This document shows positions 43,101-52,379 of a stretch of 53,568 nt of DNA, in pieces. The stretch comes from Paludibacteraceae bacterium (GTDB lineage Bacteria > Bacteroidota > Bacteroidia > Bacteroidales > Paludibacteraceae). The position numbers were made by a program, and so were the translations under genes. The stretch's first letter is position 1. The number at the start of each line of letters is the position of its first letter. The notes beneath the pieces were generated by a model. It was not told where the DNA came from. It saw nothing but the letters and a program-made list of their open reading frames with translations, and ran no database searches. The stretch spans positions 1-53,568 of the forward strand of contig CAJOIR010000011.1 of NCBI GenBank assembly GCA_905234685.1, written 5' to 3'.

Positions 43101-44636
43101 ATGAAAACTTTAATGAAATCTTCAATCGCAATCTTGGCATTGCTTACTTCCTCCTTTGCATACGCACAGGAGAAGACCTTCACCTTCGAAGAACTTCAGC
43201 AAGGCGACTCGGTGATGATACGTAAGTCCGAAGTGACACACTATCTCACCGGAGAAGAGCCCTCAACATGGGTGTATGGTAACAAGTTTGAAGTGCGCCA
43301 GAAAGGTAGCAAACGCTTCCCAGAAGGTATTATGCTTATGCCTATCCTCTCATGGATTGGTGCAGAGTATCTCTATCTGCCTGATGAAGAGGAGCAAGCC
43401 AATGGTGGTAAAGAAAGTGCTGCCGCTGCTGCACAGCAGGGTAAGAGTAATACTGACAACGCAGCTGCTGCCCAAGACGGGCAGCAGGCTGGCGCTGCCG
43501 GAGGAAAGAAAGCTCCTCAGGGTGGTCAGCAGGATAATGCTGCCGAAGGCGCTGCAGCTTCAGGTGATAATGCAGCACAAGGTGGTGCAGCAGCTTCAGG
43601 TGAAAATGCAGCACAAGGTGGCGCAGCAGGTTCAGGCGATAATGCAGCTCAAGGTGGCGCAGCAGGCTCAGGTGAAAATGCCAATGCAGGCAATGCTGAG
43701 AATACAGAGAACCCTGAAAATGTAGATAATGCAGAAGGCACTCAGAAGGCTCAAGGTGGCGTGGTTTACAAACCAGAAAACCCGGAGATGGTTCAGAAGG
43801 ACTCTAAGACAAACGGTTTCCACCGCTTCTCTATTGGTGTCCGTGCTGGTGCTGCTTCTCTCATGCATAACAATGAGGTTAACACTATGGGCAACTGGAA
43901 ACTTGGTTTCGATGCTCTCCTCGACCTTCAGTATGCATATTACTTCGGTCACCGTGCTGACAAGAAAATCAGTCATGGTATTCTTACCGGTCTGTCTGTA
44001 GGTTACTCAAGTTCACCTATCAGCAATGCTATCAACAACGACTACCAGATTACTGGTGACGATGGTGAGAAGATTGACTATCATATCGAAGCAACTCGGG
44101 TAAGTGAGCAAGATGGTCAGGTACAGATAGAAGTGCCATTGATGTATAGCATGCTCATGGACAATGGCTTCTTCCTTAATATTGGTCCTAAGTTCATGAT
44201 GCCTGTCTTTACACACTACAACCAAACCCTCACCGACCCGCACGTAAGTGCTTACTTTGAGGATATGGGTGTTACCGTTAAGGACGAGGTCATCACTGGT
44301 TATGTGCAGGATGGAGACCTCAATACCAAAGGCAACTGGGGTAAAACTAAAACCAAGATTAGCATCATGATTACTGCTGAACTCGGTTATGAATGGAAAC
44401 TCAATAACGGTAATTCTCTCGGACTTGGAGTTTACGCCAACTATGCTCCGTTCAATACCTTTAAGAACGACACAGAGAATGTAAGCCTCATTCAAGTTGA
44501 GAAACCTTCGGGTTCTACTCCGGCAGGTGCAGCTGAGGTACTCGCTGCTACCGACACCTATACCAAAGGTATGAATTACTTCGATGGTGGTTTGAAACTG
44601 GTTTACCATTTCAACTTCCCGGTTTATAAGAAGTAA
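43101..44636 (+). CDS. Outer-membrane beta-barrel protein with Ala/Gly/Gln/Asn-rich linker
   Basis: The 511-aa product has a signal peptide (IAILALLTSSFAYAQ), an N-terminal domain (about 24-100, FTFEELQQGDSVMIRKSEV), a low-complexity linker (about 105-235) including four 12-aa repeats of the form GAAxSGxNAAQG, and a C-terminal barrel (about 240-511) with alternating strands (GFHRFSIGVRAGAASL, LLDLQYAYYFGHR, ISIMITAELGYEWKL) ending in an aromatic strand (LKLVYHFNFPVYKK). It lies 19 bases after the 2250-aa gene with a strong Shine-Dalgarno site and shares its terminator, so the two are likely partners. I cannot assign it to a named porin or T9SS family. Confidence 0.88.
   Translation: MKTLMKSSIAILALLTSSFAYAQEKTFTFEELQQGDSVMIRKSEVTHYLTGEEPSTWVYGNKFEVRQKGSKRFPEGIMLMPILSWIGAEYLYLPDEEEQANGGKESAAAAAQQGKSNTDNAAAAQDGQQAGAAGGKKAPQGGQQDNAAEGAAASGDNAAQGGAAASGENAAQGGAAGSGDNAAQGGAAGSGENANAGNAENTENPENVDNAEGTQKAQGGVVYKPENPEMVQKDSKTNGFHRFSIGVRAGAASLMHNNEVNTMGNWKLGFDALLDLQYAYYFGHRADKKISHGILTGLSVGYSSSPISNAINNDYQITGDDGEKIDYHIEATRVSEQDGQVQIEVPLMYSMLMDNGFFLNIGPKFMMPVFTHYNQTLTDPHVSAYFEDMGVTVKDEVITGYVQDGDLNTKGNWGKTKTKISIMITAELGYEWKLNNGNSLGLGVYANYAPFNTFKNDTENVSLIQVEKPSGSTPAGAAEVLAATDTYTKGMNYFDGGLKLVYHFNFPVYKK
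43548..43691 (+). repeat. 36-bp in-frame tandem repeat, 4 copies
   Basis: Units start at 43548, 43584, 43620 and 43656 and encode GAAASGDNAAQG-like dodecapeptides, alternating D and E at position 7. The repeats preserve frame, so copy number could change linker length without frameshift. Confidence 0.9.
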
Positions 44637-44650
44637 TAACTTTGAACTGG

Positions 44651-44689
44651 AAAGTCTGCATACATGTCATGTGTATGCAGACTTTTTTT
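44651..44689 (+). terminator. Intrinsic terminator after the outer-membrane protein gene
   Basis: AAAGTCTGCATACA (44651-44664) pairs with TGTATGCAGACTTT (44672-44685) around a short loop and runs into seven T residues. This is a textbook terminator for the 36.3-44.6 kb unit. Confidence 0.95.
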
Positions 44690-44816
44690 GTTATTACCTC
44701 ACTTGTATATAAATCGCCTACCTTGAATATATGCTCAATGTATGCTGACTGATATACCTGTTATAAACGACCGTAATCCTTTCTCACTTTTGCTTTCACA
44801 TGTCAAATATTATTAT

Positions 44817-44824
44817 TACCTTTG
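44817..44824 (+). promoter_or_regulatory. -7 element of thrS
   Basis: TACCTTTG followed by CATGC, 48 bases before the thrS ATG. The -33 region is poor (CTTT or TTTC at the right distance; a TTTG at 44789 is 24 bases away). Confidence 0.65.
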
Positions 44825-44872
44825 CATGCATTTTTGCAAAGTCTGATCTGAATAAAGAAAACATATTGATAT

Positions 44873-46813
44873 ATGATTAAGATTACTTTCCCCGACGGTA
44901 GTGTTCGGGAGTACGAAAGCGGTGTTACCGCTCTTCAGGTGGCTGAGAGTATCAGTCCGCGTTTGGCGCAGGAAGTCCTTGCTGCCACAGTTAATGACAA
45001 ACAGGTTGACTTGACTCTCCCAATTATGGAGGATGCTACCTTGCGTCTGCATAAGTGGGATGACGCAGAGGCTAAACATGCATTCTGGCACACTTCTTCC
45101 CACCTCATGGCAGAGGCTTTGCAGGAACTCTATCCTGGCATTCAGTTCGGTATTGGTCCTGCTATAGAAAATGGCTTTTACTATGATGTGTTGCCATCTG
45201 ACGACACTCCTATACGTGAACAGGATCTGCCTCTTATTGAAAAGAAGATGCAGGAACTGCAACAGCGTAAGGAGCAACTTGTGCGTCGCGAGATAAGCAA
45301 AGCCGATGCATTGCGTGATTTCGAGGCTAAAGGACAGACATACAAATGCGAACTTATATCTGAACTTGAGGATGGTACTATTACTACCTATACACAAGGT
45401 AACTTCACAGACCTTTGCAAAGGTCCTCATATTCCAAGTACAGCGCCTATCAAAGCAGTGAAGGTACTTAGTTGTGCTGCTGCTTATTGGCGTGGTGATG
45501 CCTCTAGGCCAATGATGACACGTATCTATGGTATCTCTTTCCCCAAAAAGAGCATGCTTGACGAATATCTTGTATTGCTTGAAGAAGCCAAGAAGCGTGA
45601 CCATCGCCGCATAGGCAAGGAACTCGAGCTTTTCATGTTCTCTGATATGGTGGGCAAGGGTCTGCCTATTTGGCTGCCAAAGGGTACTGCTCTGCGTCTG
45701 CGCCTTGAGGACTTCCTTAAGAAAATTCAAAAGCGCTACGGCTATCAGCAGGTTATTACGCCACACATTGGCTCTAAGCAGTTGTATGTTACTTCAGGTC
45801 ACTGGGATCACTATGGTAAGGACTCATTCCAGCCTATCACCACACCGGAGGAAGGTGAGGTATATATGCTCAAGCCGATGAACTGTCCTCACCACTGCGC
45901 TATATTCAAAAACTCTCCTCGCAGTTACAAGGATCTGCCTTTCCGTTGCGCTGAGTTTGGAACTGTATATCGTTATGAACAGTCAGGAGAACTCCATGGC
46001 CTCACCCGTGTACGCAGTTTTACACAGGACGATGCACATATTTTCTGTCGTCCGGATCAGGTCAAGGAGGAGTTCATACGCGTGATGGAAATCATACAGA
46101 TTATTTTTAAAGCACTTGATTTCCAGAACTTTGAAGCGCAAATCTCTCTTCGTGACCCCAATAACCATGAGAAGTATGTAGGCTCTGATGAGGTTTGGGC
46201 TAAGGCTGAACAGGCTATAATTGACGCATGCGAAGAGAAAGGTCTGCCAGCAAAGGTTGAATATGGTGAGGCTGCTTTCTATGGTCCCAAACTCGACTTC
46301 ATGGTTAAGGATGCTCTTGGTCGTCGTTGGCAGCTCGGCACTATTCAGGTGGATTACAACCTGCCTGAGCGCTTTGAACTGGAGTATGTAGGTGAGGACA
46401 ACCAGAAACATCGTCCTGTGATGATTCACCGTGCACCTTTTGGCTCAATGGAGCGCTTCGTAGCTGTGCTTATAGAGCATACTGCTGGCAAGTTCCCGTT
46501 GTGGCTGACTCCTGATCAGGTTGTTGTGCTACCTGTAAGTGAAAAGTCTAACGACTATGCTTGGCGTGTCAAGGATATACTTGAGCAACAGGATATACGC
46601 GTCATTGTTGACGACCGAAACGAGAAGATAGGTCGCAAGATACGTGACAACGAGCTCAAGCGTATTCCTTTCATGCTCATTGTTGGAGAGAAAGAGGCTG
46701 CCGAGGGTCTTGTCAGTGTGCGTCAGCAAGGTGCTGAAGAGAAAGGTCAAATGACCATTCAGGAGTTTGCTGATATGATTAAGGCTGCTGTCGAAGCGAT
46801 GATGAATAACTGA
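44873..46813 (+). CDS. thrS: Threonyl-tRNA synthetase
   Basis: ThrRS charges tRNA-Thr and edits mischarged serine. The 646-aa protein has the standard order: TGS domain (1-60, [20 protein letters not shown]), editing/SAD domain ([21 protein letters not shown]), class II catalytic core ([10 protein letters not shown] with a zinc-binding Cys, [34 protein letters not shown]) and C-terminal anticodon domain ([30 protein letters not shown]). The usual Bacteroidales downstream neighbours infC-rpmI-rplT are not here; prfC follows at 28 bases. Confidence 0.98.
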   Translation: MIKITFPDGSVREYESGVTALQVAESISPRLAQEVLAATVNDKQVDLTLPIMEDATLRLHKWDDAEAKHAFWHTSSHLMAEALQELYPGIQFGIGPAIENGFYYDVLPSDDTPIREQDLPLIEKKMQELQQRKEQLVRREISKADALRDFEAKGQTYKCELISELEDGTITTYTQGNFTDLCKGPHIPSTAPIKAVKVLSCAAAYWRGDASRPMMTRIYGISFPKKSMLDEYLVLLEEAKKRDHRRIGKELELFMFSDMVGKGLPIWLPKGTALRLRLEDFLKKIQKRYGYQQVITPHIGSKQLYVTSGHWDHYGKDSFQPITTPEEGEVYMLKPMNCPHHCAIFKNSPRSYKDLPFRCAEFGTVYRYEQSGELHGLTRVRSFTQDDAHIFCRPDQVKEEFIRVMEIIQIIFKALDFQNFEAQISLRDPNNHEKYVGSDEVWAKAEQAIIDACEEKGLPAKVEYGEAAFYGPKLDFMVKDALGRRWQLGTIQVDYNLPERFELEYVGEDNQKHRPVMIHRAPFGSMERFVAVLIEHTAGKFPLWLTPDQVVVLPVSEKSNDYAWRVKDILEQQDIRVIVDDRNEKIGRKIRDNELKRIPFMLIVGEKEAAEGLVSVRQQGAEEKGQMTIQEFADMIKAAVEAMMNN

Positions 46814-46841
46814 TAATTGTATAATCTTTAGATACTACTTA

Positions 46842-48449
46842 ATGTCATCTGAAGCATCCGAGATATTACGTCGTAGAACTTTTGCCATTATTTCGCACCC
46901 TGATGCCGGCAAGACTACACTTACTGAAAAGCTCTTGCTCTATGGTGGTGCTATTCATGTGGCTGGTGCTGTGAAGTCGAATAAGATACGCAAGACTGCC
47001 ACATCCGACTGGATGGAAATAGAGAAGCAACGCGGCATATCGGTGGCTACTTCTGTAATGGGCTTTGAGTACGAAGGTTACAAGATTAATATTCTTGATA
47101 CTCCTGGTCACCAGGACTTTGCTGAGGACACATTCCGCACTCTTACCGCGGTTGATTCCGTCATCATTGTCATTGATGCTGCCAAAGGTGTGGAGACGCA
47201 AACACGACGCCTCATGCAGGTTTGTCGTATGCGCAAGACTCCCGTCATGGTCTTTGTCAATAAAATGGATCGTGAGGGCAAAGATCCATTTGAACTGCTT
47301 GATGAGATAGAGTCTGAATTGGGTATCAATGTCACACCTCTCAGTTGGCCTATTAACTCCGGACAGCGTTTCAAGGGCGTTTACAACATTTTTCAGCATA
47401 CTCTTGATTTGTATCAGCCTGATAAGACGCATGTAACAGAGTCGATGCGGTATGATGATGTCAACAATACGGAGATTGACAGTTTGATTGGTCAGCAGGA
47501 TGCAGAAAAACTACGTCAGGATTTGGAGCTGATAACTGAAGTTTATCCTGCATTCTCTGTTGATGACACTGCTGAATATCTGCAAGGTGACCTTGCTCCT
47601 GTGTTCTTTGGCTCTGCTCTCAATACTTTTGGTGTGCGTGAATTACTTGAGTGTTTCGTGAGAATTGCGCCCTCACCGCGTCCTGTAATGACTGAAGAGC
47701 GTGAAGTTCACCCTGATGAAGAGCAGTTTACAGGCTTTGTGTTCAAGATACATGCCAACATGGATCCTAACCACCGTTCGTGTATAGCCTTTGTGAAAGT
47801 GTGCTCAGGCAAGTTTATGAGGAATGTGTATTACAAGCATGTCAGACTGAATCAGAATATGCGTTTCTCTGCTCCTACAGCCTTCATGGCGCAAAAGAAA
47901 GAGACAGTTGACGAAGCCTATGCAGGTGACATAGTGGGTCTGCCTGATACTGGTAACTTTAAGATAGGTGATACGCTCACGGGTGGCGAAGTGCTCCATT
48001 TCAAAGGTTTGCCTTCCTTCTCACCTGAGATGTTCAAATACATTGAAAATGCTGACCCTATGAAGCAGAAGCAGCTTGACAAGGGTGTCAACCAACTTAT
48101 GGATGAGGGCGTTGCACAACTCTTCGTAAATCAGGTGACAGGGAGAAAAATTATCGGCACTGTAGGACAATTGCAGTTTGAGGTTATACAATATCGTCTT
48201 GAGCATGAGTACAACGCCCGTTGCAAATGGGAGCCGCTACAAATGTACAAGGCATGCTGGATAGAAAAAGACCCTGATAGTCCTCAGGAGGCGGAAGAAG
48301 AACTACGTTTGTTCAAGACGCGCAAGACACAGTATCTTGCATACGACAAGGAAGGTCGTGATGTTTTTCTTGCTGACAGTGCATATCTGTTGCAAATGGC
48401 GCAGAACGACTACAAGCATATCCGTTTCCATTTTACAAGTGAGTTCTGA
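46842..48449 (+). CDS. prfC: Peptide chain release factor 3
   Basis: RF3 is a translational GTPase that recycles RF1/RF2 from the ribosome. The 535-aa product has G1 SHPDAGKT (18-25), a switch region near [22 protein letters not shown]3 DTPGHQDF, G4 NKMDRE, and RF3-specific segments such as [30 protein letters not shown] and the C-terminal [18 protein letters not shown]. Length is as for E. coli RF3 (529 aa). It is probably co-transcribed with thrS and converges on the bat genes at a shared hairpin. Confidence 0.97.
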   Translation: MSSEASEILRRRTFAIISHPDAGKTTLTEKLLLYGGAIHVAGAVKSNKIRKTATSDWMEIEKQRGISVATSVMGFEYEGYKINILDTPGHQDFAEDTFRTLTAVDSVIIVIDAAKGVETQTRRLMQVCRMRKTPVMVFVNKMDREGKDPFELLDEIESELGINVTPLSWPINSGQRFKGVYNIFQHTLDLYQPDKTHVTESMRYDDVNNTEIDSLIGQQDAEKLRQDLELITEVYPAFSVDDTAEYLQGDLAPVFFGSALNTFGVRELLECFVRIAPSPRPVMTEEREVHPDEEQFTGFVFKIHANMDPNHRSCIAFVKVCSGKFMRNVYYKHVRLNQNMRFSAPTAFMAQKKETVDEAYAGDIVGLPDTGNFKIGDTLTGGEVLHFKGLPSFSPEMFKYIENADPMKQKQLDKGVNQLMDEGVAQLFVNQVTGRKIIGTVGQLQFEVIQYRLEHEYNARCKWEPLQMYKACWIEKDPDSPQEAEEELRLFKTRKTQYLAYDKEGRDVFLADSAYLLQMAQNDYKHIRFHFTSEF

Positions 48450-48486
48450 TAAACCTTGTTGTGACATTTTTGACCATATAATAGAA

Positions 48487-48525
48487 AAGAGAACTATCGA
48501 ATTGTCGTATAGTTCTCTTCTTTTT
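48487..48525. terminator. Terminator between prfC and the bat genes
   Basis: AAGAGAACTAT (48487-48497) pairs with ATAGTTCTCTT (48509-48519), followed by CTTTTT on the plus strand. AAAA upstream gives a shorter T-run for the minus strand, so it may serve both directions. Confidence 0.88.
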
Positions 48526-48543
48526 ATAATGAGTCGTTTGTTT

Positions 48544-50253
48544 TTACCAGTTCTTTTCCACTCGTCTGCTTCCCTGTGCCTGCTGACGTTTGGCTTTTTC
48601 CTGGGTCTCCTGCTCGTCTTGTTCAAGAGCTTGTAGCAGTTGTTCAGCAGTCTCTTTGTCCATTTGTTCTTGTTGTTGCTGCTGTTGCTCTTGTTGCTGT
48701 TGCTCTTGTTCTTGTTGCTCTTGTTCTTGTTGCTGCTGCTGTTGTTGTTCTTGTTGTTGCTGTTGATCCTGGTTTTGCTGCTGTTGTTGCTGTTGCAGCA
48801 TCTGCATAGCCTTCACAAGGTTGTAGCGCGTGTCATTGTCCTTTGGATTGCTCTTCAGAGCTTGTTTGTAACTGTCTACAGCCTCACCATATTGCTGTTG
48901 AGCGAATTGGGCATTGCCTATATTGTGATGCACAGCAGCCTGACGGCGTTTGTCGTCTTTCTTCAGGCAACTCTCAGCAGCTTTGTATTCCTCTATAGCC
49001 TCAGGATATTTCTCTTGTCTGAATAGTGCGTCACCAAGGTTAAAGTGTGCTTCGAAGCCATTCTTGTTTTTGTCCAGACCACGGCGATAATTCACTTCTG
49101 CTTCGGTGTAGTTTTCTTTGTTGTATTCACGATTGCCTCGTCTTACGTCGCCTGACTCTTTTTGTGCGAATGAGGGTAGGGTGGCAAGCATGATTATTGC
49201 TAAAACTGATAACGTACGTTTCATTCTATCTGTTTCGAAGAGGTTTATACGTGACAATCGTTTGTTCTTGCGGCTGAAGATGAAGAAGTCAATGACAAGT
49301 ATAAGCAGTGCCAATAGCACAAACGACTGATATTGCTCATTATAATCGGTAAACACTTTTGTCTCGATATCTGCCTTGGCGAGTGTATCTATCTCCTTTT
49401 GCACTGCACGCATTGCTGTGTTGGTGTTGTCACAACGTACATACATACCTCCGCCTGCTGCAGCTATCTCCTTACACATGTCTTCATTAAGACGACTGAC
49501 TACCACGTTGCCCTGACGGTCTTTCATGAAGTTGTTCGTACCTGCTACAGGTATAGGAGTGCCTTCAGGTTTGCCTATGCCCACCACTATCACCTCTATA
49601 CCTTTCTGCTTTGCCTCTTGTGCCGCTGCTTTGGCGTCATCCTCATGATTCTCACCGTCGGTGATAAGTATTATTACTCTTGACGCCTCGCTCTTGTTCT
49701 CACCGAAAGAGCGTACGCAAGTGTTGATGGCAGCCCCGATTGCAGTTCCCTGTGTCTTTATCAAGTCTGGCTGAATGCTTTGCATAAACATCTTTGCGCT
49801 CACATAGTCAGCGGTGATAGGCAGTTGCACGAATGCGTCACCTGCAAAAACTATCAAGCCTACCTTGTCGTCCTGCATCTTGTCTATCAACTTTGAGAGC
49901 ATCTGTTTTGCACGCTCCAGACGGTTGGGAGTCACATCTTCTGCCAGCATCGAGTTGCTTATGTCAAGTGCGAACATAACCTCTATACCTTGACGTTTTA
50001 TGGTCTGTTCCTTTGTTCCGTATTGTGGTTGTGCTGCAGCAAAGATGAGGAGAATGAGTGCCAACATCAACAGACCGAACTTTATTATTGGACGTATATG
50101 CGAGGCGTTGGGCATCAGTTGTATCAACAGTTCTTTGTCGCCAAACTCCTGCAGTTGGCGGTGTTTACGTTGTGTGTACCATGCAAAGGCTGCAATGAAT
50201 GCAGGTATCAGCATCAGCAACCAGAGCAATTCTATATGTGCAAATCTAAACAT
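48544..50253 (-). CDS. BatB-BatC fusion: VWA-domain membrane protein joined to TPR protein
   Basis: Residues 1-343 are a complete BatB: two N-terminal membrane spans, a VWA domain with MIDAS D97-x-S-x-S101 (ALDISNSM), and a membrane span near 315-330. Residues 344-569 are a complete BatC: its own signal peptide (KRTLSVLAIIMLATLPSFAQ), TPR repeats (YNKENYTEAEVNYRRGLDKN, GDALFRQEKYPEAIEEYKAAE, GNAQFAQQQYGEAVDSYKQAL) and a Gln-rich tail. Bat proteins have been linked to aerotolerance and envelope stress in Bacteroides, where the two are normally separate genes. At the junction (Met at 49224) a one-base shift would produce the overlapping ATGA stop/start, so the fusion may come from an indel. Confidence 0.9.
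   Translation of the reverse strand: MFRFAHIELLWLLMLIPAFIAAFAWYTQRKHRQLQEFGDKELLIQLMPNASHIRPIIKFGLLMLALILLIFAAAQPQYGTKEQTIKRQGIEVMFALDISNSMLAEDVTPNRLERAKQMLSKLIDKMQDDKVGLIVFAGDAFVQLPITADYVSAKMFMQSIQPDLIKTQGTAIGAAINTCVRSFGENKSEASRVIILITDGENHEDDAKAAAQEAKQKGIEVIVVGIGKPEGTPIPVAGTNNFMKDRQGNVVVSRLNEDMCKEIAAAGGGMYVRCDNTNTAMRAVQKEIDTLAKADIETKVFTDYNEQYQSFVLLALLILVIDFFIFSRKNKRLSRINLFETDRMKRTLSVLAIIMLATLPSFAQKESGDVRRGNREYNKENYTEAEVNYRRGLDKNKNGFEAHFNLGDALFRQEKYPEAIEEYKAAESCLKKDDKRRQAAVHHNIGNAQFAQQQYGEAVDSYKQALKSNPKDNDTRYNLVKAMQMLQQQQQQQNQDQQQQQEQQQQQQQEQEQQEQEQQQQEQQQQQQEQMDKETAEQLLQALEQDEQETQEKAKRQQAQGSRRVEKNW
48664..48800 (-). repeat. Poly-Gln/Glu coding low-complexity tract
   Basis: CAA/CAG/GAA codons coding for almost pure Gln with Glu and a few Asn/Asp at about residues 485-530 of the BatB-BatC protein. 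It is prone to slippage and gives a false Leu/Val-rich open frame on the plus strand. Confidence 0.9.
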
Positions 50254-50275
50254 AAAGTCAGTACTGTTAGGTAAG

Positions 50276-51262
50276 TTAATTGCTAATTGTTCTCAAGACG
50301 AAATATCGGAGTAGTACTTCGATTACGAGACAGAGCAGTGCAGCCAACAGATAGGGCATGAAGTTCTCAGTGCGCTTGGAATACTCGCGTACGCGTATCT
50401 TTGTTTTCTCCATCTGGTCAATCTGCTCGTATATCTGCTGAAGCGACTTGTTGTCTGTTGCACGGAAATACTCTCCACCTGTTGTGTGGGCAATCTTCTT
50501 CAGTGTGCCTTCGTCAAACTCCGAGTCCATTGTCATGTATTGTATGCCTACAGGAGTCTGCACAGGTACGCGTGCTTTGCCGTAACTGCCGACACCTACT
50601 GCATACACTCTAATGCCGAAAGTCTTGGCTATCTCTGCTGCTGTCTGTGGGTCTATGTCACCACGGTTGTTGCTACCGTCGGTGAGCAGTATCACTACCT
50701 TCGACTTGGTCTGTGAGTCCTTCATTCTGTTCACAGCATTGGCAAGACCGAGACCGATGGCAGTACCGTCGTCTATCATGCCGAATTTTACAGACTTGAA
50801 AAGGTTGATGAGCACTGCATGGTCGGTAGTAAGAGGGCATTGGCAGAAACTCTCGCCTGCAAACACCACAAGACCTATGTTGTCGTTGGGGCGTGACATG
50901 ATAAACTCAGATGCCACGTTCTTTGCCGCCTCCAGTCGGTTGGGACGCAAGTCTTCAGCCTGCATGGTGCCAGAGATGTCAAGCGCCATCATTATGTCGA
51001 TTCCCTCTGTTGACTCGCTCTTCCATGAATTGGTCAACTGTGGGCGAGCAAGTGCAATACTGAGTAGCACTATTGCTGCAACTCGGAGCACAAAAGGCAG
51101 ATGAAGCAGGTAAAGCCTGAGTGTCTTTGGCTGGCGTTGAAGTGTGTCTGTTGATGACACCTGAAGACTCGCGTCAGACTTGTGCATCTCCCATATATAC
51201 CAGCCTATGACAGGTATCAGCAGGAGAAGCAGAAACAAATATGCAGGTGATTGAAAAGTCAT
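50276..51262 (-). CDS. batA: BatA: VWA-domain membrane protein
   Basis: The 328-aa protein has an N-terminal membrane span (AYLFLLLLLIPVIGWYIWEM), a second span near 58-73, a VWA domain (about 85-270) with MIDAS D95-I-S97-G-T99, and a C-terminal span (YLLAALLCLVIEVLLRYFVL). The third MIDAS position is Thr instead of the more usual Ser. Conserved LRPNRLEAAK, GLVVFAGESFCQCPLT and ILLTDGSNNRGDIDP match BatA. It lies 35 bases after the BatD-like gene and 22 before BatB-BatC, in one operon. Confidence 0.92.
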   Translation of the reverse strand: MTFQSPAYLFLLLLLIPVIGWYIWEMHKSDASLQVSSTDTLQRQPKTLRLYLLHLPFVLRVAAIVLLSIALARPQLTNSWKSESTEGIDIMMALDISGTMQAEDLRPNRLEAAKNVASEFIMSRPNDNIGLVVFAGESFCQCPLTTDHAVLINLFKSVKFGMIDDGTAIGLGLANAVNRMKDSQTKSKVVILLTDGSNNRGDIDPQTAAEIAKTFGIRVYAVGVGSYGKARVPVQTPVGIQYMTMDSEFDEGTLKKIAHTTGGEYFRATDNKSLQQIYEQIDQMEKTKIRVREYSKRTENFMPYLLAALLCLVIEVLLRYFVLRTISN

Positions 51263-51297
51263 GCTATTTACTATTTGGTTATTTACTGTTCAGTCTT

Positions 51298-52227
51298 TTA
51301 TTCAGTTGCTTGGGAACTGTCAACTTCTGTGGGTTCTTCCTCTTTGACAGGTGTGGTTTCTTTCACAAACACGTATGCATCACGTAGCGATTGCTCGTTT
51401 TCGTCAGGCATCGCATTCCACTTGGCGAACTTCACCAAGTCTGCAAGCGAGAGCATTTTCTTGAGTGAGGTGAAGAGTTCTTTCTTCTCTTTCAATAATG
51501 GTTGTATGTCTTCAAGTATCTCGCTTGAGGTTTGCTCTTGCGAGGAGATGTCGAAGCGTCGTGCTATATATTCGCGAAGTACGTCAGTCAGTTCGGTGTG
51601 ATAGTCTTTCTGTCTGCCTTGCTGCCAAATCTTTTCTTCTTTAATTTTGTCCAGTTTTTCAATCGCCACTTCCTCGGCAGGACGAAGCAATTCTTCTTCT
51701 ATTGTCTCGTTGTTGTCTGCTGCATTGCGTTTCCTGAGGTAGCGTGCAAGAAAATATGCTCCTGTTGCTATGCCTGCCACTGCGAGTGCGAGAAGTACCC
51801 ATCGCAATATACCCCACCACCATATAGGTGCCCTGTACACAGGCTTGATGTCGGTTATGGAATTCTGTGCTGAGTCCAGTTCAAACGGTTGTATCACGTT
51901 AAGTGAGAGCGGGTCGGAATAGAAGGTGTCTGTTCCGCTGACGAAAGCCACAGGAGGAATATAGAACAGAGAGTCCTTGAATGAGGTGACGGTAAGATAC
52001 TGTGTTAGTTGCAATCTGCCGTTCTGTAGTGTGGCGGTGTCAATCATAGTGCGGTCAGTAATCTCTATTCCGCTTATCAACTCTTCTCCGTACACTGGGA
52101 ATTGCACTTGTTCCTGCTTGTCGGTGGTGGCTTGCAAGCGCAGGTCACACTGGTCACCAATCATGAGTTGAACGGAGTCCAACTGCGCACTGACTACAAT
52201 GGTAAGTAAGATAGAAAGTAAGTTCAT
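51298..52227 (-). CDS. Bat-operon membrane protein (BatD-like, short)
   Basis: The 309-aa product has a signal peptide (NLLSILLTIVVSAQ), a periplasmic beta domain (about 15-140, IGDQCDLRLQATTDKQEQVQFPVYG and YIPPVAFVSGTDTFYS), one membrane span (ILRWVLLALAVAGIATGAYFLARYL, about 147-171) and a cytoplasmic helical domain (EELLRPAEEVAIEKLDKIKEE..., DVLREYIARRFDISSQEQTSSE). This plan fits the membrane protein that precedes batA in Bacteroidales. It begins the operon here; the moxR and DUF58 genes usually found upstream are absent. I see no convincing promoter: the minus-strand AAAATTTG near 52263 is imperfect. Confidence 0.75.
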   Translation of the reverse strand: MNLLSILLTIVVSAQLDSVQLMIGDQCDLRLQATTDKQEQVQFPVYGEELISGIEITDRTMIDTATLQNGRLQLTQYLTVTSFKDSLFYIPPVAFVSGTDTFYSDPLSLNVIQPFELDSAQNSITDIKPVYRAPIWWWGILRWVLLALAVAGIATGAYFLARYLRKRNAADNNETIEEELLRPAEEVAIEKLDKIKEEKIWQQGRQKDYHTELTDVLREYIARRFDISSQEQTSSEILEDIQPLLKEKKELFTSLKKMLSLADLVKFAKWNAMPDENEQSLRDAYVFVKETTPVKEEEPTEVDSSQATE

Positions 52228-52330
52228 GCTTGTTGTTGTTAATACATATTCATTGTCTGCAAATTTTGTGCCAAGGTGAATAGGTTTGTTGTGTATAGTA
52301 AAGTATCTCTAACCTCATTCATAAGAACAA

Positions 52331-52358
52331 ACAGAGACACCGCGAAGGATGTCTCTGT
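52331..52358 (-). terminator. Terminator after the truncated surface-protein gene
   Basis: ACAGAGACA (52331-52339) and TGTCTCTGT (52350-52358) form a 9-bp stem with a CC/GG inner extension; on the minus strand it is followed by TTGTTCTT. It separates the gene at 52380 from the bat genes. Confidence 0.8.
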
Positions 52359-52379
52359 AATGCCTGTATGTTTTGTTTC

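Noticed and set aside
48640..49026. Leu-rich plus-strand ORF
   Set aside because: It is the antisense of the poly-Gln tract of BatB-BatC.
52248..52275. Clear promoter for the bat operon
   Set aside because: The minus-strand AAAATTTG lacks the TA of the -7 box and has no good -33 partner, so I did not call it.
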